A DNA stretch of 64,000 nucleotides, taken from positions 4,676 to 68,675 of the forward strand of contig DASXEH010000096.1 in NCBI GenBank assembly GCA_036490215.1, read 5' to 3'. Below are positions 9,727 through 18,072 of the stretch, piece after piece; positions within the stretch are counted from its first letter, which is position 1; each line of letters opens with the position of its first letter. The notes below the pieces were generated by a model. That model was not told the origin of the DNA. It made no database searches and was given only the letters and a program-made list of their open reading frames with translations. Position numbers and translations under genes: made by a program. Source of the stretch: JASHSH01 sp036490215. GTDB taxonomy: Bacteria > Pseudomonadota > Alphaproteobacteria > Rhodospirillales > Magnetospirillaceae.

Positions 9727-11175
9727 CTACTCCACCCCCGTCCGCCAGATCGCGCCGGCCAGGGTCGCGATTGCCGAGATCAGAGCCGAGGCGAGCAGTC
9801 CGGCGGCGATGATCGTGAACTGGCCAGCGAGGCCGAAGCCCCAATGGGTCACGGCGAACCAGCCCAGTCCTGCGGCGATCACCAGCCGCGCCGTGCCGCC
9901 CAGGAACGGCCACAGCACACGACCGCCGCCCTGCGCCGCGAATGAGAGCAGCATCGTGATGCCCAGTGCGCCATAGACCGGCGCGACCGTATGCAGATAG
10001 GTCGATCCGGTGGCGATCACGCCGGCTTCGCGGCTGAACAGATGCAGCCACAGCGTCGGCGCGAGCGCGACGATCACGCCGATGATCTCGGTCACCGCGA
10101 ATCCGACCGCGACGCCGATCCAGGCGATGCGCTTGGCGCGCGCCAGATTGCCCGCACCCATATTGGTGCCGACCATGGTGACAACACCGGTGCCGAAGCC
10201 GAACAGGATCGGGATCAGCACATAATCGAGCCGCGACGCGATGCCGTAGCCGGCCAGCGCATCGGCGCCGAACAGGCCGACCACGCCCGTCACCACGACC
10301 ACCGTGAGATTGGGCTGGATCGTGCTGACGGCCGAGATCAGCCCCACGCGCAGGATGTCGCGGAACAGGCGCATCTCAAGCGGCACCCAGCGCAGCACCA
10401 GATTGCTGCGGCCCGAGGCGAGGTAGTAGATCAGCGCGATGGTGGCGAGGATGTAGTAGAGCGTCACCGCGATGCCGGCCCCCGCGATACCGAAACGCGG
10501 GATCGGCCCGAAGCCGAAGATGAAGGCGGGCGACAGCGGGATCATGATCAGCGCGCCGACGAAGGAGAGTATTGCCGGCACGCGCACATTGCCCGAGCCG
10601 CGCATCGCCGAGGCCAGCAGGTTCATGATCCAGGCCGGCACCGCGCCGATGAAGGCGTAGAAGGAGTAGCGCAGCGCCGCATCCAGCGCCGCGTCCGATC
10701 CGCCCAAGGCGCTATAGAGCTTCGGCCCGAGCCCGATGACGCCGGTGGTGAAGACGAGGCCGAAGATGATGGCCAGCACGACAGAATGAGTCACCAGCGC
10801 ATCGGCATCGTGCTTGCGCCCGGAACCGATCGCGCGCGCCACGGCCGAGGCGACACCGCCGCCGATGCCGCCATTCGACATCATCGCCATCAGCATCAGG
10901 ATCGGGAACACCAGCGTGACACCGGCCAGCGCTGCCGTGCCGAGATAGCTGACGTAATAAGTTTCGGCCACGCCCACCATGGTCTGCACCACCAGCACGA
11001 CGATTGTCGGCCAGCCGAGCTTGAGCAGGGTGGGGAGGATCGGCGCGGTCAGCAGCGCCTGGCGGATACGCGCCTTGCGCTCATCGGCGGACTGCGCGCG
11101 GGCCGCGGTGGTGTCTTCGCCCTCCTGTATAGGTGCGCCGATCACCGCCTCATTGCCGGCATTCGAACCACTCAT
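9727..11175 (-). CDS. MATE family multidrug/metabolite efflux protein
   Basis: Inner-membrane antiporter of 482 residues with about 12 hydrophobic segments in two six-helix repeats. The first 40 residues are polar. The MATE signature region is present in the first repeat (GWPTIVVLVVQTMVGVAETYYVSYLGTAALAGVTLVFPI) and echoed in the second (VGLISAVSTIQPNLTVVVVTGVVGLFGADALAGYGIASRLDYV). It would exchange Na+ or H+ for cationic drugs or metabolites. It is followed by a GIY-YIG gene on the same strand upstream (29 nt), suggesting co-transcription. Confidence 0.88.
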   Translation of the reverse strand: MSGSNAGNEAVIGAPIQEGEDTTAARAQSADERKARIRQALLTAPILPTLLKLGWPTIVVLVVQTMVGVAETYYVSYLGTAALAGVTLVFPILMLMAMMSNGGIGGGVASAVARAIGSGRKHDADALVTHSVVLAIIFGLVFTTGVIGLGPKLYSALGGSDAALDAALRYSFYAFIGAVPAWIMNLLASAMRGSGNVRVPAILSFVGALIMIPLSPAFIFGFGPIPRFGIAGAGIAVTLYYILATIALIYYLASGRSNLVLRWVPLEMRLFRDILRVGLISAVSTIQPNLTVVVVTGVVGLFGADALAGYGIASRLDYVLIPILFGFGTGVVTMVGTNMGAGNLARAKRIAWIGVAVGFAVTEIIGVIVALAPTLWLHLFSREAGVIATGSTYLHTVAPVYGALGITMLLSFAAQGGGRVLWPFLGGTARLVIAAGLGWFAVTHWGFGLAGQFTIIAAGLLASALISAIATLAGAIWRTGVE

Positions 11176-11203
11176 GCCTTGCTCCTGCTCATCGTCGATA
11201 TGT

Positions 11204-11551
11204 TCAAATCGCTTCGGCGTTCAGCGCCGCGCACCAATGCTCCAGCCGCGTCTTCACCAGGCTGTTGCGGGCGAAGGCGAGGGCTTCGTCGTCGAATTGT
11301 TCGACGATCTCGAAGGCGAGCGCGTCGGCGTCATGCGCAGTCCACGCCGCCTGCAAACTGGCGAAGGGGCTCGACTTCTGACGGAGCGTGAAGCTCAGCC
11401 GGTTCTGGATCGTGTCCAGGTTCGGCGCATAGCCAACCCAGCACTGACCGGTGGCGGCGCAGCGCAGGGCATAGATGCCGGCGGCGACTTTGCGTTCCTT
11501 ATAGGCCGCCACCGCGGCTTTCCGCTCTTCGCGCTTCACGATTGGCTCCAT
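11204..11551 (-). CDS. GIY-YIG nuclease family protein
   Basis: Small protein of 115 residues. The start is the ATG at 11551; the open frame extends further upstream but runs antisense through the divergent gene. GIY is at residues 25-27 and the second half of the motif is WVG (38-40) instead of YIG, within GIYALRCAATGQCWVGYAPN. The downstream region (about 55-110: LQAAWTAHDADALAFEIVEQFDDE) matches small stand-alone GIY-YIG proteins found in proteobacteria. Their cellular role is not settled; nuclease activity is inferred from the fold only. It diverges from a DUF2239 gene across a 105-bp region with repeated motifs, and is followed by the MATE gene. Confidence 0.72.
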   Translation of the reverse strand: MEPIVKREERKAAVAAYKERKVAAGIYALRCAATGQCWVGYAPNLDTIQNRLSFTLRQKSSPFASLQAAWTAHDADALAFEIVEQFDDEALAFARNSLVKTRLEHWCAALNAEAI

Positions 11552-11592
11552 GGCCGGCGGCCGATGGGCCGTGCGGGCGGATCGTTTATCAC

Positions 11593-11629
11593 CCGGGTAA
11601 TATTGACACAAGGATTTTAATCCGGGTAA
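11593..11629. promoter_or_regulatory. Paired CCGGGTAA motifs in divergent promoter region
   Basis: CCGGGTAA occurs at 11593-11600 and again at 11622-11629, 29 bp apart, within TTATCACCCGGGTAATA and TTTAATCCGGGTAAA, which are themselves partial dyads. A TTGACA (11603-11608) lies between them and a weak -10 (TAAATA, 11627-11632) follows at 18-nt spacing, reading toward the DUF2239 gene. The position over the promoter suggests a repressor-binding pair controlling both divergent genes. This is inference. Confidence 0.5.
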
Positions 11630-11656
11630 ATATGGCGACTGATTTTGGGAGGACGC

Positions 11657-12235
11657 GTGACCGATCTTTTGTCCAAGCCCTGCACGGCCTTCGCCGGTTC
11701 GCGTCGGATCGCCGGCGGCGCGTTGGCCGATGTCGCGCTCAAGGTCAGTGCGGCGCAGAAACGCGACCCCGCGGCGTCCATCCTGGTCTTCGACGATGCG
11801 ACCGGTCGGGTGATCGACCTCGATCTGCGCGGCACCAATGCCGAGATCGTCGCGCGTCTGGCCGTGCGTGCCGAAGCCGATGCGCCGGCGCGTGGCCGCG
11901 GACGGCCCAAGCTCGGCGTGGTCGCGCGCGAGGTCACCTTGCTGCCGCGCCATTGGGACTGGCTGGCCACTCAACCGGGTGGTGCATCGCAGGCTCTGCG
12001 GCGCTTGATCGACGAGGCGCGCAAAGCCGATGGCGGACGCAGCCGGCGGCGCCTCGCGCAAGAGGTGGCGTATCGTTTCATGTCGGCGATGGCGGGCAAC
12101 CTGCCCGGATTCGAAGAGGCGTCGCGCGCGCTGTTCGCCGGCGACGATGATCGTTTCGCGCAGCAGATCGCCGCTTGGCCCGCCGATATCCGCGCCTATG
12201 CCAGCAAACTCGCCAAGGGCAGCGACAGCGACTAG
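11657..12235 (+). CDS. DUF2239 family protein
   Basis: Soluble protein of 192 residues of the DUF2239 family, function unknown. The GTG at 11657 is chosen because GGGAGGA precedes it at correct spacing; the TTG four codons up would overlap that site. Family features seen: an N-terminal FAGSRRIAGGALADVALKV stretch, a Gly/Arg-rich hinge RGRGRPKLGVVAREVTLLPRHWDWL, and a C-terminal acidic helix region DDDRFAQQIAAWPADIRAYA. The GRGRPK segment resembles an AT-hook, and VTLLPRHWDWLATQPGGASQALRRLI resembles a helix-rich DNA- or RNA-binding surface, so a nucleic-acid role is possible but unproven. Confidence 0.8.
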   Translation: MTDLLSKPCTAFAGSRRIAGGALADVALKVSAAQKRDPAASILVFDDATGRVIDLDLRGTNAEIVARLAVRAEADAPARGRGRPKLGVVAREVTLLPRHWDWLATQPGGASQALRRLIDEARKADGGRSRRRLAQEVAYRFMSAMAGNLPGFEEASRALFAGDDDRFAQQIAAWPADIRAYASKLAKGSDSD

Positions 12236-12304
12236 CGCGATTTCATTGACGACACCCGATGGGCTCACGCCATTCTCCTCGGACCAGTCTTGACCTGACA
12301 CATC

Positions 12305-12333
12305 TTGACCCGGCACGAATAGCTGCATATACA
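12305..12333 (+). promoter_or_regulatory. Sigma-70 type promoter for the MarR gene
   Basis: TTGACC (12305-12310), a 17-nt spacer and TATACA (12328-12333). Transcription would start near 12340, only about 3 nt before the ATG at 12343, so the mRNA could be leaderless. The motif TCTTGACC also occurs 14 nt further up (12289 region), giving a direct repeat that could be an operator. Confidence 0.55.
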
Positions 12334-12342
12334 GATAAAACG

Positions 12343-12855
12343 ATGACGTCAATCGGACAGACGACGACTCAGCGCAACCGCACCGGTGCGCGGCGCGACG
12401 CGGGCACGGTCGATCTCAAGGAGGTCGGCGGCTGCATGCTGTTGCGCGTGCGTCGGCTCGCGCGCCGCGCAGCAACGATCTATGACCGTCATCTCGAGCC
12501 GGTGGGACTCAATATCGGGCAGTTCGGATTGCTCGCGCAGATTCTCGCACTGACCCAGATCATGCCGCCCGGTGGATCGCTGGGCACGGTGGCCGAACGC
12601 TTCGGCATGGACCCAACCACCTTGAACCGCAGCCTCAAGCCCTTGGCCGCTTCCGGCTGGGTGACGATCAAGACCGATCCCAATGATCGCCGCGCCCGCA
12701 TCGTTTCCACCACCGCGGCAGGCCGCGACAAAGTGGTGGAAGCCGTTCCCTATTGGCGTGCAGCCGAGGCCGAAGTGGAGAAAGCGGTCGGCCGCGAAAC
12801 GATGCGCGCGATGAACGGGTTGATCGATCAGGCGACGAGCAAGCTCATCGGCTGA
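12343..12855 (+). CDS. MarR family transcriptional regulator
   Basis: Winged-helix repressor of 170 residues. After a polar N-terminus the dimerisation helices (CMLLRVRRLARRAATIYDRHLEPVGLNIGQFGLLAQIL) lead into the helix-turn-helix SLGTVAERFGMDPTTLNRSLKPLAASGWV and the wing DPNDRRARIVSTTAAGRDKV. The D-x-R-x-R wing is the MarR hallmark. The ATG at 12343 fits the promoter just upstream; no Shine-Dalgarno is seen. It may control the flanking accessory genes or itself; the ligand is unknown. Confidence 0.88.
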   Translation: MTSIGQTTTQRNRTGARRDAGTVDLKEVGGCMLLRVRRLARRAATIYDRHLEPVGLNIGQFGLLAQILALTQIMPPGGSLGTVAERFGMDPTTLNRSLKPLAASGWVTIKTDPNDRRARIVSTTAAGRDKVVEAVPYWRAAEAEVEKAVGRETMRAMNGLIDQATSKLIG

Positions 12856-12931
12856 CATCGAGCCGTCTCTTGACGCTCACCCTGTGCTCGCGGACTGTGA
12901 TGCCCTTGTGTTTGCGGCGAGGGGAAACGCG

Positions 12932-13408
12932 ATGGTCCGTCAATTCCAATACGTCGTCTGGGTGCTGGTGTTCCTCGCGGCCTGCGCGACGCAGGCGCCG
13001 CTGCCGCCCGATGCGCGCCCCGGCTTGGCCGCCCATTGGGTCAAGAGCGACGGGAATTACGACTGGCCGCCCGATAGTGGTTTCGCCGCACCGCCCACGC
13101 ACGAGACGCTGCCGCCCGACACGCTGCTCGACCGTTTCGGTTCGCCGCGCGGCCGCTTCCTCAGCCCCGAGGGCGCCAGCTATGATTCGCGCGCGCTGCC
13201 CTATGCCTGCACGCTCGAGATCAAGCAGTATCATGTCTACGAAACGGTGAAGCCGTTGAGCGTCTCGGCCGGCAAAGCAGCACCGTGGTTCGACGAACCG
13301 GGCGGCGCGATCCAGTACATGACCGACGAAAGCGTGCAGCAGCTGCTCGACGAACACGCCCTTATCGAGCCGCAGCCCCAACCGGCCGCGCCGTCCTGCG
13401 CAAACTGA
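12932..13408 (+). CDS. Lipoprotein with TNT (tuberculosis necrotizing toxin-like) domain
   Basis: Predicted exported lipoprotein of 158 residues. The N-terminus is a short signal with lipobox L15-A-A-C18. Residues about 45-150 match the TNT domain, whose founding member is the NAD+ glycohydrolase of M. tuberculosis CpnT. Seen are WPPDSGF, L-DRFGSPRGRFLSP (R68), YDSRALP (R87), YHVYETVKPL, AGKAAPWF and GGAIQY (Q128), all in family order. GAGGGGAAA gives a good ribosome site before ATG 12932. It stands alone: no secretion partner, Rhs/PAAR module or obvious immunity gene is adjacent. An NAD-degrading envelope enzyme is inferred, not shown. Confidence 0.8.
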   Translation: MVRQFQYVVWVLVFLAACATQAPLPPDARPGLAAHWVKSDGNYDWPPDSGFAAPPTHETLPPDTLLDRFGSPRGRFLSPEGASYDSRALPYACTLEIKQYHVYETVKPLSVSAGKAAPWFDEPGGAIQYMTDESVQQLLDEHALIEPQPQPAAPSCAN

Positions 13409-13465
13409 AGACCGATCACACGCCGATGATGTCGGCGGCCGCCGCGCGCAAGCGCGAAGAGGTGA

Positions 13466-15946
13466 TCAGGCTGGGCTGACCGGCTCGGCCAGCACTTCCT
13501 TCACCTTGCCGGCGAGTTGCTTGAGCGAGAAGGGCTTGGGCAGGAAGTGGATGCCGCCTTCGCCGCCGACGAGACCTGGCGCGACGTCTTCGGCATAGCC
13601 GCTCATCAAAATGACGCGGATGCCCGGGCGTTCCATCTTCACCAGGCGGGCGAGGGTAGCGCCGTCCATGCCGGGCATCACCACATCGCTGACCAGCACA
13701 TCGACCTTGGGTTCGTTGTGCAGGATATCGAGCGCGCCTTCGCCGTCGCGCGCTTCGAGCACCTTGTAGCCTTTGTTGCGCAGCGCCCGCGCGCCGAACA
13801 GGCGCACCGCGTCTTCGTCTTCGACGATCAGGATCGTGCCGGCGCCGGTGAGATCATTGGCGGCGGTGACTTCGACGCTCTCTACCGCATCGACGGTGTG
13901 CGCGCCGATCGGCACCCTGGCCTCGAGCGCTTCCGGTGTCGGCTCATAGCGCGGCAGGAAGATATGGAAGGTCGTGCCTTGGCCCGGCGCGCTGTCGACG
14001 AAGATGAAGCCGTCGGTCTGGCGCAGAATGCCGTAGACGGTCGAAAGCCCCAACCCGGTTCCCGCGCCGACCGCCTTGGTCGAGAAGAACGGCTCGAAGA
14101 TGCGCGGCAGATTCTCGGGTGAGATGCCGGTGCCCGTGTCGGCCACTTCGATCTGCACGTAATTGCCGGGCGGCATCGTCTCGGCGCCGTATTGGAACGG
14201 CTTCTCGACCGTGACCGCGCGGGTAATGACCTGCAGCGTGCCGCCGCCGGGCATCGCGTCGCGCGCATTGACGGCCAGGTTGATGACCACCTGGTCGAAC
14301 TGGCCCGGATCGACCCGCACCAGGCCGAGATCGCGGCCATGGTTCACCGTCAGTTCGATCGATTCGCCCATCAGGCGGCGCAGCAGGTTCGAGATATCAG
14401 CTAATGCATCGGTGATGTCGAACAAGCGTGGCTGCAAGGTCTGGCGGCGCGAGAAGGCGAGCAGCTGCCGCACCAGGCTGGCGGCGCGGTTGGCATTCTG
14501 CTTGATCTGCATGATATCGGCAAAACTGGCATCGCCCGGCCCATGGCGCTGCAGCAGCAGATCGCAGAAGCCGATCATCGCGGTGAGCAGGTTGTTGAAG
14601 TCATGCGCCACGCCGCCGGCCAGCTGACCCATCGCCTGCATCTTCTGGCTCTGGGCGAAGCGGATCTCCAGGTTCTTCTGCTCGGTCGTGTCGATGAAGT
14701 GCAGCATCAGGCCGCTGGCCGCGCCATCGGTGCCGTCTTCGGCGGTGGGGCTGATATAGAGCGTGGCCGAGACTTCCGACGCGCTGCCGGCCAGCCGCAC
14801 GGGCAGATGCGCGCCAGGGCTCGCGCCCATCAGCACGCGGCTCAACTGCTCGGCCACCGGTCCGCGATCTTCCTCATGGAGGAAATCGGCGATCGGCCGG
14901 CCCGCAACCTCGCCGGAAATCTCCGACACCATTTCGGCGAAGGCGGGATTGCAGACATTGACGGTCGAGTCGGGATCGACCAGGGCGATGCCCACGGGCG
15001 CGTCGTCGAACAGCCAGCGGAAGCGGCGCTCGGCGGTGTGCAGTTCACGTTGCCACTGCTGCTCGGGCGTTTCCTCGCGCACGACGATCGAGCGGGTGAA
15101 GGTCTCGCCGCCTTCGTCGAACACGGTCTGGGTGATCACCGCTTGGAAAGCATCGCCGCCGCGTCCGGTCAGGCGCAGGGCCAGGCTTTCTTCTTCCGGG
15201 TCGGGCAGGGTGCCCAATACCTCAGCGATGTCCTTGCCGATCAGCTCGTCGACGCGGCGGCCCAGCCATTCCGCCAGGCGCTGATTGACGAAGCGCACAC
15301 GGCCGCCGATATCGGCCGAATAGAAGCCGACCGGCATGAAATCGATGAAATCGGCGAAGAGTTCGTTCTCGGCGCGCTGCGTCTCTTCGATCGCGCGGCG
15401 GGCGGAGACATCCTCGCCGATCCATTGCACCATGCCGCCGCCGAGCGACTGCACCGCAATTTCCATCCAGTCGCCGCCGCCATCGCGCGGCAGCCAGATT
15501 TCCGTGCGATAGGCACCGCCTTGGCGCGCGGCGGTCGCCAGCCGGCCCAGCTCTTCGAGCATCCGTTCGTCGGCCCCCACGCGCGTCATCATCGGCGCGG
15601 CCGGATCGTCGGCGGGACCGAACATCGTCTCGGCTCTGGCGTTGCGCAGAATTTCGCGACCCTCGGCATCGATCACCAATTGGGCGCGGTCATCGGCTTC
15701 GACGAGTTCGGCCAACGCCTGCGTGCGTGCATCACCGCGTCCGCGCCCGCCGACCCGGCCGGCCAGGCTGACGCAAGCGGCAAAGCCGATCGCGGCGATC
15801 ACGGCAACCACGGGTTCGCGGGCGCCGCCGCCGAGTTCGGGGCGCAATGCCAGCATCGCCAGGCCCACGCAGGCGACTGCGCCGAGCCAGGCCATCGGCT
15901 GCGCGAGCAGCCTACTTACGAAGTTTCCCTTTGAGCCGGAAGACAT
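13466..15946 (-). CDS. cckA: Cell-cycle hybrid sensor kinase CckA
   Basis: Hybrid histidine kinase of 826 residues that feeds the ChpT-CtrA phosphorelay governing cell cycle and flagellar genes in alphaproteobacteria. Order: two N-terminal membrane segments (about 15-30 and 43-62), PAS-like domains (about 70-420), H-box GGVAHDFNNLLTAMIGF with the phospho-His near 448, an HATPase domain with NLAVNARDAMPGGG and GTGISPENLPRIFEPFFST, and a receiver domain with phospho-Asp near 754 (LVSDVVMPGMDG). The first ATG overlaps the end of flhB by 35 nt; an ATG at 15895 would avoid the overlap. It is the last gene of the flgB-flhB operon. Confidence 0.93.
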   Translation of the reverse strand: MSSGSKGNFVSRLLAQPMAWLGAVACVGLAMLALRPELGGGAREPVVAVIAAIGFAACVSLAGRVGGRGRGDARTQALAELVEADDRAQLVIDAEGREILRNARAETMFGPADDPAAPMMTRVGADERMLEELGRLATAARQGGAYRTEIWLPRDGGGDWMEIAVQSLGGGMVQWIGEDVSARRAIEETQRAENELFADFIDFMPVGFYSADIGGRVRFVNQRLAEWLGRRVDELIGKDIAEVLGTLPDPEEESLALRLTGRGGDAFQAVITQTVFDEGGETFTRSIVVREETPEQQWQRELHTAERRFRWLFDDAPVGIALVDPDSTVNVCNPAFAEMVSEISGEVAGRPIADFLHEEDRGPVAEQLSRVLMGASPGAHLPVRLAGSASEVSATLYISPTAEDGTDGAASGLMLHFIDTTEQKNLEIRFAQSQKMQAMGQLAGGVAHDFNNLLTAMIGFCDLLLQRHGPGDASFADIMQIKQNANRAASLVRQLLAFSRRQTLQPRLFDITDALADISNLLRRLMGESIELTVNHGRDLGLVRVDPGQFDQVVINLAVNARDAMPGGGTLQVITRAVTVEKPFQYGAETMPPGNYVQIEVADTGTGISPENLPRIFEPFFSTKAVGAGTGLGLSTVYGILRQTDGFIFVDSAPGQGTTFHIFLPRYEPTPEALEARVPIGAHTVDAVESVEVTAANDLTGAGTILIVEDEDAVRLFGARALRNKGYKVLEARDGEGALDILHNEPKVDVLVSDVVMPGMDGATLARLVKMERPGIRVILMSGYAEDVAPGLVGGEGGIHFLPKPFSLKQLAGKVKEVLAEPVSPA

Positions 15947-16982
15947 AGCTGATCACTTCGGCCACCGCCTTGTAATGTTGGGGCGGAATTTCTTTGTCGA
16001 TGTCCACCGTAGCATAGAGCGCGCGGGCCAGGGGCGCGTTCTCGACGATCGGCACATTGTTTTCGTTGGCGATCTGGCGGATGCGCTGGGCGACGAAGTC
16101 CTGTCCCTTCGCCACCAGGATCGGCGCCGTCATGCTGCCTTGCTCGTATTTCAACGCGCAGGCGAAGTGGGTCGGGTTGGTGATCACCACATCGGCCTTG
16201 GGGACGGAGGCCATCATTCGCTGACGCGCGCGCTGCATACGCAAGCTGCGCAGGCGCGCCTTGACCATGGGATCGCCTTCGGTCTGCTTCTGCTCATCCT
16301 TCACTTCCTGCTTGGTCATGCGCAGCTTCTTCATGTACGCATAACGCTGATAGAACCAGTCGCCGGCGGCGATGATCGTTATCATCACCGCGATCGCCAT
16401 CATCAGGCGGATGACCAGTGAATGGAGAAAGGCGAGAATGCCCTGCGTCTCCATCATCGGAACCGACTGGATGCCTTTGAACTTGGGATAGACGAAAATC
16501 AACGCCACGCCGCCGACCACGGCCAGCTTGATGATGTTCTTGACCAAGTCGATGAGCGATTGCTGCGAGAACATGCGCCCCAGCCCGCTCAGCGGATTGA
16601 GCCGCTCGGGGTTGAAGCCCAACTTCTCAGTCGTGAAGATGAAGCCCGTCTGCATCACCGACGCCGCCAGCGCCACCGCCACGAACATGGCGAACGGGAT
16701 CGCCATGATCACCGCAACCGACATGAAAGTATTGGTGATGAAGGTGGTGTAGGCGTCGACCGAACCGATACGGAGCGAGTCGGCCTGGGCGAGGAGGGCA
16801 TAGAGGATGCGTTCGAGCTTGCCCATCATCGGGACGGCGATCACCCAAACCAACGCCAGGCTGGCGATGATCATCGCCGCGGTTTTGACCTCTTGCGATT
16901 GGAGGACTTCACCTTCGTCATGGGCGCGCGACAATCGTCGCCCAGTTGGTTGTTCCGTTTTGGAGTCATTATCGTCGGCCAT
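15912..16982 (-). CDS. flhB: Flagellar export switch protein FlhB
   Basis: Membrane component of the flagellar type III export gate, 356 residues. It has four hydrophobic segments within residues 30-210 and a cytoplasmic C-terminal domain. The autocleavage site N-P-T-H is at 269-272, in DVVITNPTHFACALKYE. Cleavage between N and P switches export from rod/hook to filament subunits. The start lies 6 nt after the fliR stop, and cckA begins inside its 3' end. Confidence 0.96.
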   Translation of the reverse strand: MADDNDSKTEQPTGRRLSRAHDEGEVLQSQEVKTAAMIIASLALVWVIAVPMMGKLERILYALLAQADSLRIGSVDAYTTFITNTFMSVAVIMAIPFAMFVAVALAASVMQTGFIFTTEKLGFNPERLNPLSGLGRMFSQQSLIDLVKNIIKLAVVGGVALIFVYPKFKGIQSVPMMETQGILAFLHSLVIRLMMAIAVMITIIAAGDWFYQRYAYMKKLRMTKQEVKDEQKQTEGDPMVKARLRSLRMQRARQRMMASVPKADVVITNPTHFACALKYEQGSMTAPILVAKGQDFVAQRIRQIANENNVPIVENAPLARALYATVDIDKEIPPQHYKAVAEVISYVFRLKGKLRK

Positions 16983-16988
16983 CGCGCC

Positions 16989-17765
16989 CTATCCCGGCGC
17001 CAGATAAGCGTCGACGGCGTGGCCGAAATACTGGATATAGCCATACAGAATGGCGGCCATACTCAGCGACAGGATGGCAAGCCCGCCGAGAATCTGCATG
17101 GGCATGCCGACGAAGAAGACCTGCATCTGTGGCACCAGCCGGTTGAGCAGGCCGAGCCCCACGTTGAAGACCAACGAAAAGATGAACAGCGGCGCGGCCA
17201 GCTTCAGTCCCAGCATGAAGCTGGCGCCGAGCGTCGTCACCAATTGGCTGGAAAAGTCACCCATCGGCAACGGTGCCCCCGGCGTGAACAGCGTGTAGCT
17301 GTCGACGATCGCGCGCAGGATCAAGTGATGCGTGTTGGTCAGCAGCATCAAGGTCGCCGATGCCAGATTGAGAAAGCCCGAGATCAGCTGGCTTTGCTGC
17401 TCGGTCGTCGGATCGGAGATCAACGCGTTGGTGATCCCCATCGAATAGCCCATGAAATTGCCGGCCAGATCGATGGCCGACATCAGCATCTGCATCAACA
17501 TGCCGAGATAGAGACCGACGGTGATTTCGGTGGCGAACATGAAAGCCAGCGCCAGCGGCTCTTTCGGCCTGTCCGGCATGGTCGCGGTCACCAGCGGTGT
17601 GATGATGAAGGCGAGCAGCAAGGCCAGCAGAAGACGTGTGCGCGGCGGGATCATCGTGCTGCTGATCGCCGGCATGAACATCACCACTGTGCCCAAACGG
17701 GCGAAGATCAGGAGGAAGTGGAAGACGTTGAGCGCCGCGAACTCGCGCAGCATCTGCGAGGGCAT
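16989..17765 (-). CDS. fliR: Flagellar export gate protein FliR
   Basis: Integral membrane protein of the export gate (FliP-FliQ-FliR complex), 258 residues with five to six hydrophobic segments. Recognised by FLLIFARLGTVVMFMPAISSTMIPPRTRLLLALLLAF near the N-terminus and the conserved GLKLAAPLFIFSLVFNVGLGLLNRLVPQMQVFFVGMP block. It lies in frame order fliQ-fliR-flhB with gaps of 6 nt on each side, so the three are translationally linked. fliP is not in the window. Confidence 0.96.
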   Translation of the reverse strand: MPSQMLREFAALNVFHFLLIFARLGTVVMFMPAISSTMIPPRTRLLLALLLAFIITPLVTATMPDRPKEPLALAFMFATEITVGLYLGMLMQMLMSAIDLAGNFMGYSMGITNALISDPTTEQQSQLISGFLNLASATLMLLTNTHHLILRAIVDSYTLFTPGAPLPMGDFSSQLVTTLGASFMLGLKLAAPLFIFSLVFNVGLGLLNRLVPQMQVFFVGMPMQILGGLAILSLSMAAILYGYIQYFGHAVDAYLAPG

Positions 17766-17771
17766 GGCGGC

Positions 17772-18041
17772 TTATCCGCCGCCCGCGATCGCTTGATCCA
17801 TCATGCGGTGCGTGAAGTCGATCAGTGTGTGCAGCATGAAAGGCAGGAAAATCAGCAAGACGACGAAGACGATTACGATCTTCGGTACAAACGTCAGCGT
17901 CATTTCCTGGATTTGCGTCAAGGCCTGGAACAGCGAGATCACCAAGCCGACGGCGAGGCTGGCCAGCAATGCCGGTGCGGCCGTCTTGAGCATGACGACG
18001 ACCGCGTCGCGCAAGACGGCGATCAGATCGGCTTCGGTCAT
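17772..18041 (-). CDS. fliQ: Flagellar export gate protein FliQ
   Basis: Small gate subunit of 89 residues, the usual family length, with two transmembrane helices (about 16-38 and 52-75). The N-terminus MTEADLIAVLRDAVVVMLKTAAPALL and the LFQALTQIQEMTLTFVPKI loop are diagnostic. It lies between fliE (31 nt) and fliR (6 nt) on the minus strand. Confidence 0.96.
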   Translation of the reverse strand: MTEADLIAVLRDAVVVMLKTAAPALLASLAVGLVISLFQALTQIQEMTLTFVPKIVIVFVVLLIFLPFMLHTLIDFTHRMMDQAIAGGG

Positions 18042-18072
18042 CGGTGCTGTCCGCGATTCTCCCGCACGCCGA

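Noticed and set aside
11204..12352. A 382-residue version of the GIY-YIG protein
   Set aside because: The extra N-terminal part is antisense to the DUF2239 gene and unlike GIY-YIG families; the start at 11551 gives the normal length.
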